This document shows, piece after piece, positions 34,222 through 45,259 of a stretch of DNA of 64,000 nt. The notes beneath the pieces were generated by a model. The model was not told the DNA's origin. It searched no databases and saw nothing but the letters and a program-made list of their open reading frames with translations. Made by a program: the position numbers and the translations under genes. Numbering within the stretch: position 1 is the first letter of the stretch; every line of letters starts with the position of its first letter. The stretch is from Diospyros lotus (Eukaryota; Streptophyta; Magnoliopsida; Ericales; Ebenaceae): NCBI RefSeq assembly GCF_014633365.1, contig NC_068350.1, forward strand, positions 29,503,119-29,567,118, read 5' to 3'.

Positions 34222-36801
34222 CTATGGTACGCATCTCCTCACCATGCCATCTCCACAAATCTTGTATAGGTATGGTTCCTCCCAAAGATAGTACCTTACA
34301 TCTGATAAAAACTTTTTCTTTTGATGAAATGACATGTTAGGGGGTAACTCATTACCTACAAGAAAATTAGCAAAATCAGCATACCAAGGTTCATCATTAT
34401 CTTGCACAAAGCATAATTTTTCATCAGGAAATTCATCATGCAAAGATTCTTTAGCCATGCTTTCCACATGCTCCCCATCTAATCTTGACAAGTGATCAGC
34501 CACCAAGTTTTCAATGCCTTTTTTATCCTTAATTTCTAGGTTAAATTCTTGTAGCAATAAAATCCATCTTAACAACCTAGGTTTAGCATCTTTTTTAGCA
34601 AGTAAATACTTTAATGCAGAATGGTCAGTATAGACAATTACTTTAGACAATATCAAATAAGGTCTAAATTTTTCAATAGCAAACATTACAGTAAGTAGTT
34701 CCTTTTCAGTTGTTGAATAATTTTTCTGTGCATCATTCATAGTTCTACTTGCGTAATAAATGGTATGAAATTTCTTGTCTATTCTTTGTCCTAAAACTGC
34801 ACCTAGAGTATCATCACTCGCATCACACATGATCTCAAAAGGCAAATTCCACATGGGGGCTGAAACAATAGGAGCTTGGATCAATTTCTCTTTCAAAAAA
34901 TTAAATGCATGTATACAATCATCGGTGATTTGAAAAGGCACATCTTTAACTAGAAGATTAGTTAAAGGCTTGGCAATTTTAGAGAAGTCCTTAATAAATC
35001 TCCTATAAAAACCTACATGTCCCAAAAAACCTCTAACTTCTTTTACGGATTTAGGAAGAGGAAGTTTTTCAATTAATTCAATTTTGGCTCGATCCACTTC
35101 AATGCCTTTAGATGACACTTTGTGGCCCAAAACAATCCCTTCTCTAACCATAAAGTGACACTTTTCCCAATTAAGAACAAGGTTAGATTCCTCACATCTT
35201 TTAAGCACCAAAGACAAATTATGCAAGCATGCATCAAATGAAGATCCAAAAACAGAGAAATCATCCATAAAAATTTCCATAAAATCATCAATGAAGTCTG
35301 AAAAGAGAGAGATCATGCACCTTTGAAATGTTGCAGGAGCATTACACAAACCAAAGGGCATTCTCCTAAATGCAAATGTTCCATATGGGCATGTAAAAGT
35401 AGTTTTCTCTTGGTCTTCAGGAGCGATAGGAATTTGGTGATAACTAGAATAACCATCGAGAAAACAATAAAATTCTTGACCCGCAAGTTTTTCAATCATT
35501 TGATCAATGAATGGGAGGGGAAAGTGATCTTTTCTAGTAACATCATTTAATTTCCTATAATCAATACACACCCTCCATCCCGTTACTGTTCTTGTGGGAA
35601 TTAATTCATTATTTTCATTTTTCACCACAGTGATCCCACCTTTTTTAGGCATAACTTGCACAGGACTTACCCAAGAAGAATCAGAGATAGGAAAGATAAT
35701 ACCTGAATCAAGCCATTTTATCACCTCTTTCTTTACTACCTCTTGCATATTAGGATTTAACCTTCTTTGGGATTGCACCATAGGCTTGAATCCTTCTTCC
35801 ATCAAGATTTTGTGCATGCAAATTGATGGACTTATTCCATGAATATCAGCAATGCTCCATCCAAATGCCTTTTTGTGCTCCATAAGCACCCTCATCAACT
35901 TTTCTTCCTTAAGACCTATCAAAGAAGAAGAAATAATAACAGGTAAGCTAGATGAATCCCCCAGATAAACATATTTTAAATGAGAAGGGAGAGGTTTAAG
36001 TTCAAGAATAGGAGGCTTCTCAATTGATGGTCTGGCTTTCGAAGAAGAGGAAGAGGAAACATCCAAAGGTAGCAATTTGTGTCTTTTGGATGGATTGAAT
36101 TTTTGCTTTTCTCCCAAATAGCCCACAACCTCCTTGTGTTGTTCATCTAAAATTTGATCCTTCACATCAAAAGAGTTAGCAATGCAATTTTCTATGGGGT
36201 CATCTAACCTTAATGCATGAAATTTCCTATCCACCAAATCATCAATGCAATCTATCCTTAAGACTTCATTTTCATTTCCATTTGAATATTTCATAGCCTT
36301 AAACACATCAAACACAACTTCTTCATCATTAATTCTAAGGCTAAGTTTTCCTTGTTGGACATCAATTAAAGCTCTCCCAGTGGCGAGAAAAGGTCTCCCT
36401 AAAATTAAGGGCATATCATGATCCTCTTCCATGTCTAGAGAAACAGTGGTGGGTGTTGGTTCTTTTAATCCAAGTTTCCTGAAAACAGAAAAGGGCATCA
36501 AATTAATACTTGCACCAAGGTCACATAAAGCCTTATCAAAATTAATTCCACCAATAGTGCAAGGAATAGAAAAGCTCCCTGGATCCTTAGGTTTTGGAGG
36601 CAATTTATTTTGTAGAATTGCAGAACATTCTTCATTAAGTTTCACCATCTTAAATTCCTCCAACTTTCTTTTGTTTGCAATTATGTCTTTCAAAAATTTG
36701 GCATAACTTGGCATCTGTGATATAGCATGAGAGATGTTAATATGCAATTTTTTAAACACCTCTAAAAATTTAGCAAATTGTTTATCCAAGTTAGCCTTCA
36801 A
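34222..36801 (-). CDS. pol: S protease, reverse transcriptase and RNase H
   Basis: 859 codons, open. Residues 1-75 are the gag C-terminal/protease linker (PSYAKFLKDIIANKRKL, AILQNKLPPKPKDPGSF). Aspartic protease active site CDLGAS has its Asp at about residue 94. Between TTVSL and DMEEDHDMPLILGRPF about 35 residues usual in Athila seem missing in frame. RT shows RVCIDYRKLND, MPFGLCNAPATFQRCM and FMDDFSVFG (FMDD). RNase H begins CDASDDTLGAVLGQ and has YTDHSALKYLLAKKDAKPRL. It ends at a TAG at 34222-34224 where a Gln or Glu codon is expected. Codons upstream of Met1 are open too, so this Met is not a native start. Confidence 0.93.
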   Translation of the reverse strand: MKANLDKQFAKFLEVFKKLHINISHAISQMPSYAKFLKDIIANKRKLEEFKMVKLNEECSAILQNKLPPKPKDPGSFSIPCTIGGINFDKALCDLGASINLMPFSVFRKLGLKEPTPTTVSLDMEEDHDMPLILGRPFLATGRALIDVQQGKLSLRINDEEVVFDVFKAMKYSNGNENEVLRIDCIDDLVDRKFHALRLDDPIENCIANSFDVKDQILDEQHKEVVGYLGEKQKFNPSKRHKLLPLDVSSSSSSKARPSIEKPPILELKPLPSHLKYVYLGDSSSLPVIISSSLIGLKEEKLMRVLMEHKKAFGWSIADIHGISPSICMHKILMEEGFKPMVQSQRRLNPNMQEVVKKEVIKWLDSGIIFPISDSSWVSPVQVMPKKGGITVVKNENNELIPTRTVTGWRVCIDYRKLNDVTRKDHFPLPFIDQMIEKLAGQEFYCFLDGYSSYHQIPIAPEDQEKTTFTCPYGTFAFRRMPFGLCNAPATFQRCMISLFSDFIDDFMEIFMDDFSVFGSSFDACLHNLSLVLKRCEESNLVLNWEKCHFMVREGIVLGHKVSSKGIEVDRAKIELIEKLPLPKSVKEVRGFLGHVGFYRRFIKDFSKIAKPLTNLLVKDVPFQITDDCIHAFNFLKEKLIQAPIVSAPMWNLPFEIMCDASDDTLGAVLGQRIDKKFHTIYYASRTMNDAQKNYSTTEKELLTVMFAIEKFRPYLILSKVIVYTDHSALKYLLAKKDAKPRLLRWILLLQEFNLEIKDKKGIENLVADHLSRLDGEHVESMAKESLHDEFPDEKLCFVQDNDEPWYADFANFLVGNELPPNMSFHQKKKFLSDVRYYLWEEPYLYKICGDGMVRRCVP

Positions 36802-37000
36802 AAATCTTTTAGGAAAAGAAAGAGGAGGTTTGTAAGATTTTAAATTAAGTGAAGAAGAACTCCCTTTTTTCTCTGTTGATAAATCACGATCCTCTTCTTT
36901 GGCTTCCAGCTCTTGGTTTTCTTCCTCTTTTGCTTTTTCAAAGTTTTTTCAATTTCTTGATCAATAGGTATCAGTTCTCCACCACTACTCCGTGTCATGC
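36802..37000 (-). pseudogene. gag: S gag remnant
   Basis: On minus an ATG at about 36995 opens MTRSSGGELIPIDQEIEKT, the Athila-type gag N-terminus. After about 25 codons it runs into acidic gag C-terminal sequence in another frame (EEENQELEAKEEDRDLSTEK). The capsid core and zinc knuckle are deleted. Confidence 0.75.
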
Positions 37001-37077
37001 ACCATGAAACCTACAAAGAAAAAGAAAAAAAACTAAAAATTAAAAAAAATTAAAAATAAAATTTCTAAAAGATGAAA

Positions 37078-37120
<43 letters not shown>
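37078..37120. repeat. (AAT)n microsatellite
   Basis: About fourteen AAT repeats in the S leader. Confidence 0.95.
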
Positions 37121-37122
<2 letters not shown>

Positions 37123-37210
37123 TTAAATTAAATTAAAATTGCAAAACCTAAAAGAAAAAAAAATGTTCAATCTAAGGCTAACTTATGTAGTTTGATATGC
37201 AATAAACTAA

Positions 37211-37228
37211 TCCCCGGCAACGACGCCA
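37211..37228 (-). promoter_or_regulatory. Primer binding site of S (tRNA-Asp-like)
   Basis: Minus TGGCGTCGTTGCCGGGGA, six bases from the LTR. From memory it is complementary to the 3' end of plant tRNA-Asp apart from one mismatch (GTC for GCC). Confidence 0.82.
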
Positions 37229-37234
37229 AAAACT

Positions 37235-38792
37235 TGATGTGTGATTTTATGCACAATTAATTCGGGCAAGTGTACCCTAGTCAAATTTGCATATAGTGAT
37301 GAAAAGATGTCGATCCCACGAGGACTAGATCACAATACCAAAACGATTCTAAATTAACCTAAGTTGAACCAATTAATTAATCAATGAAGAAAAATGAAAA
37401 TAAATGGAAAACTGGATTCTTTGTGAGAAAAATTAATTAATAAATGCACTAGGGTTTAGATTTCATTTAATCTAGGTTATGGAATTATCTATTCAATCTG
37501 ATACAAAACAACAAATACATTTACAGTATTTTATAATTATTTGCATGTGATGGTGGATTTCCCTCAATTAATTAATAAGCTTTCTCAAGTCATAGTAATC
37601 CTTTATTAATTCAATTTCACTGTCAGATTTCTGAGCAGATATCAACGAAATAAATAAGCATTAAGTTATTTGGAAACCTCTAATCTCGGAAGGGGATTTG
37701 ACTCACTAAGCTTCCTCAATTCCCACACGAGCTAATCATCTTTCGATCTCATAGTCAAGCATGTGATTTATATTACTTATTGATCTAATTTATAACAATC
37801 CTTTAGTCAGTCATGCATAAATCATTAAATCATTAAAAGGTGGCCAATCTTTTAAAGCATTAAACACAACAATATAAATTCCTCACGCAAATAATAATCG
37901 GGTTTTGAATCGAACCAAACAAATACTCACATAATTCTAAAATTAAAATCCATCCAAACCCTAGCTAAAATAAATTAACTAGACATTATTAACATAAAAA
38001 TAAAAACAAAAAATTGAAGAAATAGAGAGGCTCCCTGTCCCAGTGCGAAGCGTGAGGCGGCTCTGTGCGCCTTGGCTTCTTCCTCTTCCAATCCGCTGCA
38101 CTCCAATCCTTCCAATCTCCCCACTGTGCACCGCAGAGCCCTTTTAAATCTTCACTGTCCGCGTCCATTCCTTTCTGTTCCAATTCTCCAATTTTGCCTT
38201 TATTGCGCCGCGTCCAGAAACCCTCTTCATTCCTCCACCTCCCCTGATCTTCACATATTATTATACATATATATGTGTGTGGCGTGGGCCGCCCTAGCCA
38301 AGCCCAATTCACCACTGTTAGATTCTTATTTAATAATATAATATATAAAATTCATATGGCATGTCCTAATCTTCACCTTCACGCCTTCACGCCATTTATT
38401 ACTATATATATATATATTATATATAATAGTTATCAAGCATGTAATATTATATATATAAATAATATAAGATAATAAATATATAACTATTATAATTTAAAAT
38501 ATAATATAATATATAATATTTAATAAATTATAAATTTAATTATGTTATAATATTAATTATTCAAAATATTTATTTATTTTTTAATTTATAATATTAATTT
38601 TAAAATTAACTTTATAATATATATATATATATTTTTTACGCCCAAATCTTCGAATTTATTTCTTTTGCTGGATTCCTACAAAACAAGATTAAAATAATTT
38701 AAAATCTATATAAACACACATTTATGTAGAAATATTAGCATAAGGTTAAGATAAAAATTAGATAAAAATATGTAAACAATTAAGCCCTATCA
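37235..38792 (-). repeat. 5' LTR of S
   Basis: 1558 bp, nearly identical to 30234-31785. Differences include a longer TA run (38405-38420 and 38615-38632) and about twenty point changes. Confidence 0.93.
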
Positions 38793-39066
38793 AGCACGTC
38801 AATTAAACCCATCCAAAGATCATGCATGCATTCACACAACCGCGTAAAAGAAACATGCATAAACTTAGAGAAGGAAAAGAAACGAAATCATCAATAAAAA
38901 CATGAGAATCGAGTTCCAAACCAGATTCGACTACATGACCGAGACTCAAACCGGACAAGGGATACGGGAATGTAGCAGATTACAAGCGAATTAGCCTTCC
39001 ATAGCTTCTAGGTTGAAACCGTGAGAATCCTCCAAAATCGGCCACACTAATGCCTCTTAGCTAGCT

Positions 39067-39078
39067 CTTATTTATAGG
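39067..39078 (-). promoter_or_regulatory. TATA box of solo LTR W
   Basis: CCTATAAATAAG on minus. Confidence 0.55.
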
Positions 39079-39429
39079 GTTTTGGAAAAGAAAAACCTAG
39101 GCTAAATGGGCTTAGGGTTTTTTTAATACATATGGCCCATAATTTAATTAATTAAAAGGGCCCAATGGATTCTAAATTTGCCCATAACCCATAATGAAGT
39201 ATGGTTGCCTCTTTCAAACTCGATGTCCGTCCACCTTACGAAGCCCACTTGCGCCTCTATCGAAATAGCTCAAATTTGTGGCCCAAATCTGCCAAATAAG
39301 AATAAAAATAGTGTGAAGCCCAATAAAATAAAATAAACACAAGACAAATGAAATAACCTAAATAGAGTGCAATGAAGATGGAATAAGAGGGATAAATAAT
39401 ATAAAATATGCACGCCATCAAATACTTCA

Positions 39430-39580
39430 TCCATGTTTCCAAACCTCATTTCCAAAGAGGTATGTTTCGAAACATATGTACCATGTTTCAAAACCTAAAA
39501 TCGGGATTATAAATACCCGACCGGTTTCACACCCTCATTTCTTCCGAAATTTCCTCCTTCTTTCGAAACCCTAGCCTCCG
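39430..39580. repeat. GTTTCGAAAC word array in P, segment 2
   Basis: Copies GTTTCCAAAC, GTTTCGAAAC and GTTTCAAAAC, plus weaker TTTCGAAACC forms before the post-pol ORF. Confidence 0.75.
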
Positions 39581-39649
39581 AAACCTCTCTCTCTTGCACA
39601 CCCACTCAAAATCTCTCTCAATCTTGCATTCTATTCTTGCAAATCGATC

Positions 39650-40829
39650 ATGGTGAGGTCAAAGAGAATCACCGGTAAGCGTCAACACACCCATCTCTAG
39701 CCATCTCCTCCTCCCCAAGAGTTCAACGACGACTTTCCTACTCCTCAAGCATTCCATATCTTCAAGTCATCATTTGAAAAATGAGAGCTAAACCCCGGTC
39801 ACCTCTTCGATACTGATGTCTTAGAAATAACAAATTTTTCCTATCTCACTTCTTTAAAAGATAGAAATTAGTTTCCACTTCTAGAACTTAAAGTTCCTGT
39901 CCTTCAAGACTATGTTTGAATACTTTATTCAAATGCTTAAACTTCTTTTGACAGGCATGATTACACTGATCGCTTTAGAACCTTTATCCAAAATACCGAA
40001 CTTGAAATAAACCCCAAAAACCTCGCTACCTTTTTGGACATTCCCAACACAGGCAATGTCTATGTTCCCTATACTTTCAAATCCTTAGATGCATGCAAGA
40101 AAATCTCGGGAAACCCTAATCTCAAAGAGGCTTTCACAACCATAAACGCCTTATCATTTGCCAAGTTTTACACCCGAGGAAGGGAAACTATGCTAGACTC
40201 TATCCTAGGGACTTGTGATTCATAGAAAAGTTTATTGATGATAATTCAATCAATCTTCCTTCCATCATGTGTAACAAAATGGTAAACGCCCGTGCTCACC
40301 GCACGCAATCACTTCCATATGGTTGCTTACTTTTAGCATTTATCAAATCCAAATTTCCTAATATCCAATCTTTATCAATTCTTCTTGAATCAAAATTTAC
40401 TCTCTTCAATCACACATCTCTTACCAAAATGGGATATCGATATAATGATGTGAATTAAAGATACACCAAAATGATCCATCGTCACCAAAGATTCAGTTTT
40501 GAGATGGATGCGTAAGCCGAGAAAGAAGAAGATGAAGAAGATAAAGAAGCTCCAGCCGCCTCCCACACCAGGCCATCGACTTGAGTCATGCCTGATATGC
40601 TAGCATCACTTCAGTCCACTATGGCTGAAGGCTTTGCCTCCATGACTCAGAAATTTGATAACGTTTTGGCTATCCAAACTTCTTTCGAGACTTAGTTGCA
40701 ATCCTTAAACGACAAGGTCAACGAGAATCATCATTAAACAAAAGAGTACCTTGACAGTCTTAGGGATCAGATAGTAAATTTAGAAGAGTTGGTAGCTAGC
40801 CACCCCAGGCCTAGTTCCCCGACTCCCTA
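39650..40829 (+). pseudogene. P post-pol ORF (plant-transposon/env-like protein), broken
   Basis: Begins MVRSKRITGKRQ and, through several stops and frameshifts, shows blocks typical of the plant-specific protein found 3' of pol in SIRE-like and other plant elements: NPKNLATFLDIPNTG, INALSFAKFYTRGRETMLDS, NLPSIMCNKMVNARAH and LPYGCLLLAFIKSKFP. A Glu/Asp-rich stretch and a short coiled-coil-like tail (SLNDKVNEN, YLDSLRDQIVNLEELV) follow. Function is unproven; such ORFs have been called env-like. I see no signal peptide, and a hydrophobic run lies only after the last stop (40909-41000). Confidence 0.6.
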
Positions 40830-40999
40830 GATTTTGGCTCATTTCTATGTTTTGTAATTGACTATCCATGGGTCACTGTTTTTGGATAATTTTTTTTTCA
40901 AGTAGTGGATGTTTTTAGCAATGACTTCCTATTTGTTTACATTTAGTACCTTGCTTGTTTTCATGAATGTTCTTAACTTGAATATCATATTTTTTGCTT

Positions 41000-41316
41000 A
41001 TGATAAAAAGGGGGAGCAAAATAAGGAAAATGTATTATGTATGCAATGTATGCTTATGATAAATTGGTATCAAATATGTTTTCCTATGTCTAAGTTAACA
41101 ATTGGTATTGAGAAAACCTATTCATTTCTAAAACACTAACTCTTGGTATCAAGAAAACCTGTGTTATGTAGTTTCAAACAAATACAAAAGAGGTTGTACC
41201 ACTTCAAAGGTTTGTACTTCTATCTCCGATATAAGTTTACGGGGGATTTATGTGTATACTAAGTGCATATTAATTTTTTCAAAAGGTTTTCATCATTATC
41301 AAAAAATAGGGGGAGA
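41000..41316 (+). promoter_or_regulatory. P polypurine tracts
   Basis: Two G-rich purine runs: AAAAAGGGGGAG within an AYDKKGE-encoding stretch near 41010, and AAAAAATAGGGGGAG at 41301-41315, six bases before the LTR start. The second is the likely priming site. Confidence 0.65.
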
Positions 41317-41321
41317 ATTGG

Positions 41322-42968
41322 TGTATCATATTTTTTTATATATGAAAAAATGTGTTTGATGAAAAATCTTTATGAAAATCTCATATTTCGAAATAAGTTT
41401 TGCATTTTTTGGAACATACATGATTAGTGTTTTGGCGCGAAAGCTCAAATGTTTGAAAAATCCAAAATCCATGCATCATGTTTCGAAACCATGTTTCTAT
41501 GTTTTGAAACATAGTTCTGTTATATTTGAAATAAATTCAATATTTCTGTTATATTTAAGTTTCCATGTTTCGAAACATCAGCCTACCATGATTCTATACA
41601 TATTTTGAAATATATTTTGATAAGTTTCAAGTTTTGTTAAATTTATATGTTGTATTTTGAAACCTGTTTGAAAAATAGGCATATGTTTTGAAACCTATAT
41701 AGTATGTTTCGAAACCTCTATCATCTCTGACAATAGTGTATTTAAAATCTTTGTTTAACATGTTTTAAAACATGTTTCTGAAGTATGTTTCGAAACCTTC
41801 ATATCATGTTTCAAAACATCTAACTCTGTTAGAAGAATATTTAAAAAGCTGTCATGTTTTTTGCCTTTATTTCAAAAGCTATTTAAAAGCTTACTTTTGG
41901 AATAATTTCCATACCCTGTTGTTTTAATTTCAGATATGTTATAAGTGGAGAATAAAACCAAATCATTTTATTTTTAAAAGATGTTTTCCACTCATTCTAT
42001 CTCTTGGTGCATATCCAGTTGTAAAAGTTGTATGTTTCGAAACATGGTATGTATGTTTCGAATCATCTGTGTAAAAATATGTTGTTTCGAAACCTACAAT
42101 GTGTGTTTCGAAACCTACTTTATTATCTTGTCTCTAATGGATATAATTAGCCAAAAAGCTATCTCTTTGATATATATATCAGTTCTTTGAAGACAAGAGG
42201 CTCCTCTTACAAGCATACACAAGTTTACACATCTACAAGAGATTTTTGCCACAAGCACAAGCAAATGAAGCTCTTTTAACAATCTCCCAAAGAAGATCCT
42301 TTGAATCATTCCTTGGCGTGCATTGTGGTGTGAAAAGGAGAAACAAGTTGAAACTAAAGCTCTCATCCTTTCAAGCTCTCCTCACTCCATACCAATAGGT
42401 TTGTAATAACTATTTGGTAAGGTGTTTAATTACATTTAAATTGTTGGGTTATAAAAGATAAGTGATATTTATCTTGTTGTAAGGTTTGAGTTGAGCCCGT
42501 AAAAACTCATTGTGTAAGGTTTTAGGGTGAATCGTGATAAAACCCTTGGTGTCGTTAATCGCTAGTGAAAGTGATTATATTTGCAAATCCTTCAAGTGGG
42601 TAAGTTTGAAGGTAGTGGAGTAGGCGAGTGTTGAACCACTATAAATCTCATGTGTACTTGATTTCTTATTCTTACTTCTTGTTATCCTTGTTCATGCTTT
42701 CAAAAGAATCGTTTTTGAAAAACTAAAGGAGTTTCAATATTTGCAAATCAGTAAGGTTTCGAAACATACCTGACAGTAAGTTTGATTTCGAAACATACTC
42801 ATCTATATTTTGAAACATACTTAACAGAAAGGTTACTTTCAAAACATACTCCCTTAGGTTTCGAAACGTAGTGTCCTGCAAGCAAAAGTTTTTGAGTTAT
42901 CAAAAATTTACCCAAATCCCAATTCACCCCCCTTCTTGGGATATATTTGCCATTATATAAAACTAACA
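41322..42968 (+). repeat. 3' LTR of P with GTTTCGAAAC array
   Basis: TGTATCATA...ACTAACA, 1647 bp. TATA-like GATATATATATC at 42168-42179. About twenty GTTTCGAAAC copies lie at 41385-42115 (U3) and 42750-42870 (U5), many with CG to TG or CA changes. It ends with a CACCCCCCTTCTTGGG block as in SIRE LTRs. No 5' partner in the window. Confidence 0.75.
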
Positions 42969-44352
42969 AAGTAAAGTTGTTACTATAATTGACTAATATA
43001 CTTGAATCAATCAGCTATTTGTTGGTTAAGAGCTTTACACAATTGTTTTTATTATTTAAAAAATCATTCAAGTATCCTTATATATGATTTTCTAGCTAGT
43101 CGAATATATGCTTTCTAAAGATATATTTCAATTGACTACTAAGGATCTATTAGTTAAGTGAGTTATGCATGCTCTCTGTATCTTTTAAACTCAATAAAGT
43201 GTTCTCTTGAGTTAGTCGAGTAAGGTTTTGATTAAATATAGCTATGTCTCAATGCTTTAAAATTAATCGAGTATAGTATATTTGTACTTGAGTTTATATT
43301 TCCATTAGCTAAGTAAGTCTGGCCTAGTAGTCAAGTATTTTTATGTGCTTTCTGTGGCTTATGAGTTAATTGAGTAATGATTGGTCATACTCGAGTAAAC
43401 TCTACATAATAGATTACCATCTTTATTCAATCAATTGGAAGATTTTTCATTAGTCGAGTATCTTTTTAATCCAGTCAAGTAACTGTCATCTGAATTTGAA
43501 ATTTATAGTCGTTAGATGCATTCAATGTTTGGCAGTTTACACTTAATAGTTCATTAAATGCTAATCAGATGATGTGAGCTTTCTTTTATAAATTAATAAA
43601 TATTATTTGAAGTCATTAAAGACAAAAAATGGCAGTTGTGAGACAAAATGGAACATTCATTCTGAAATCTGCCATGGCAGCTAACATTTAGTGCATAAAA
43701 TCTATAAACAAGAGAAGGAACTTCTTGAAGAAGACTAACTAATCTATTCACACAAATACATTACTTCAAATGAGATTCAGGAGTTCTTCCTACTTTTTAA
43801 CCTTGATTCTCACGATCTATTCATTCAAAAATCATTTTGTGAGAAATTGTTTAAGAGTGAGCTTTATCTTAAATCTTGTAACTCTTTAAGTTAAGAGAAG
43901 TGTCCTTGAGCTTACTATTCTATTCATTCTTCTATTGTGTTATCCTATCACAAACTCATTGTAAACTTGTATAAAGGTTACGCCTTAGCCTTTAAATGGT
44001 AGTGGTTCTAGCTGAGCCTATTTGAATAACTAAGTTGCAAAGGTTAAGCCTTGTCCTAAGAAAAGGTTGTGGTTGGGGCTGAACCCTTTGTAAAAACCCA
44101 AGTGTAAAGGTTTTTAATGAGCTTGTTAAAACTACAAGGTAAAATAATACACTAGTGGGTGTGATTGAAAAATCATTGGTCATGGACCAAGGTAGTGAAC
44201 TAAGCAGTTAAGGGTGAACCACTCAACATCTTGTGTACTACTTTCTTAAATTTATTTACAGCATTACTTCTTTGATTTCTTTCAATTAAGTTTATTTATT
44301 AAAAGGGTGAAAAAATCTTAATTCACCCCCCTCTTAAGCTAACTATTTTATC
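42969..44352 (+). repeat. Q: partial Copia (SIRE-type) LTR with AGTCGAGTA words
   Basis: Ends with a TTCACCCCCCTCTTAAG block near 44320, and its U5 wording (GGTGAACCACT..., TTGTGTACTACTTTC) matches SIRE-type LTRs. CTCGAG/GTCGAG words are frequent at 43090-43460. The left end is uncertain and there is no TSD. Confidence 0.55.
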
Positions 44353-45046
44353 AAAGACAAAAAAGGACTTACACTTTTGGTAACATTTGCACTCTTTTAC
44401 TGCATTTCATCTACAATTGCTTTCGTTTGATACTGACTTAAGCATCAGAGGGTCATTGCAAGCGAGGAATCCCTGAGAGCCTTTTAACCATTGTTCGTGA
44501 TCACAGCTTACCAGGAGGAAGCTAGCGCCTTCCCGAAACACTCAGCATCCTTCCTAGAAGATAGCACAGTATTTAGTCCCAGAACACTCAGCATCCTCCC
44601 CAGAAGACAACACAGTATTCCTTCTCAAAACACTCAACATCCTTCCTAGAAGACAGAATAATGTTCCTATCGATCACTCTCATTCTTCTTAGGGGAACAT
44701 TCTTCCCAGATAATGGGTTCTTCCCAAAGAGCCTTCCTTCCCAGACTATTCACTCTTCCCAGGGTCTTGCTTTCCTTCTTGAAATCCCTCTTCTCGGAAG
44801 CCCTCTCATTATTCCCAGAAGCCCTCCTTCTGTAAGCCCTCTCTTTCTTCCCAGAAGCACTCTTCTCGAAATCCATTCTTTCTGTCCAAAAGTCTCCTTC
44901 CCTGAGCTAGCTCTCCTCTCAAATTCTGACCTCCCAGAGTTAACCATCCATCCCTCTAGGCGAGCACCTTCGCTTGGAGTTGAACACAAACATCTAGCGA
45001 TCATTCCCATCCTATAAATCTTTAATTGTTGTATTTTGGCAACAAT
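44353..45046. repeat. Unclassified LTR-like fragment with short repeats
   Basis: 44537-44670 has three imperfect ~56-bp copies built on AACACTCAGCATCCTTCC. 44700-44880 has CTTCCCAGAAGCCCTC-type repeats. It ends in TGTATTTTGGCAACAA, resembling the minus-strand end of K's LTR. A 118-codon ORF here is not convincing. Confidence 0.4.
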
Positions 45047-45255
45047 AAGGGTGAATTAAGCCTTTTTCACCCTTAAAAAAATAGAAATTAAATAAAAAAG
45101 GAATTGAATATTGCAACACACATGATATGTAGTGGTTCATCTTATGCCTAGTCCGTTACCTTGGTTCCTCACCAAGGATTTAGTCAAACAATCTTACTTG
45201 AGTAGCTTTCGAAGCACACTCAGTTACAAACCTTTACACTATGTGATATTTTACT
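45047..45255 (-). repeat. SIRE-type LTR 3' fragment, inverted
   Basis: Reverse complement of the Q-like U5 ending (AAGGGTGAAAAAGGCTTAAT then TCACCC on minus; GGTGAGGAACCAAGG). Truncated by R. Confidence 0.5.
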
Positions 45256-45259
45256 CTTA

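Larger units (their letters stand above)
30234..38792 (-). mobile_element. Element S: Athila-like Ty3/Gypsy with two LTRs, gag-deleted
   Basis: Both LTRs are present (30234-31785, 37235-38792) with a perfect TSD AGCAC (30229-30233 and 38793-38797), a primer site, a polypurine tract and pol (36801-33104) in order on minus. The LTRs differ at roughly 20 sites by eye (about 1-2%), so it is young compared with everything around it. Gag is reduced to a few N-terminal codons and a C-terminal stub. Pol has one in-frame stop and one frameshift. At 8559 bp it is shorter than full Athila elements. Confidence 0.92.
29858..39420 (-). mobile_element. Solo LTR W, interrupted by S
   Basis: Plus-strand ends TGATTGAGATTG and CACGCCATCA, flanked by CATAC (29853-29857) and AATAC (39421-39425), a four-of-five TSD. 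Net length about 1.0 kb, with no domains. The minus TATA is CCTATAAATAAG at 39067-39078. The GTTTCGAAAC array of P continues directly on both sides. Confidence 0.82.
28757..42968 (+). mobile_element. Element P: SIRE/Maximus-like Ty1/Copia, 5'-truncated
   Basis: Plus-strand remnant: RT end and RNase H (28757-29672), a 3' region with GTTTCGAAAC words, insertion W (29858-39420), a post-pol ORF (39650-40829), polypurine tract, and 3' LTR (41322-42968). Everything upstream of the RT C-terminus is missing, joined to J at about 28750. Lineage is inferred from RNase H motifs, the AYDKKGE tail and the LTR ending in a CACCCCCCTTCTTGGG block. Confidence 0.78.

Noticed and set aside
34222..36801. 859-codon ORF as a host gene
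   Set aside because: Contains protease, RT and RNase H of an Athila-like element between paired LTRs.
37211..37228. A tRNA gene fragment
   Set aside because: Only 18 bases complementary to a tRNA 3' end at the LTR edge: a primer binding site.
44661..45017. 118-codon plus ORF
   Set aside because: Low-complexity Leu/Pro/Ser text from short repeats in an LTR-like fragment; an 86-codon frame is open on the other strand too.
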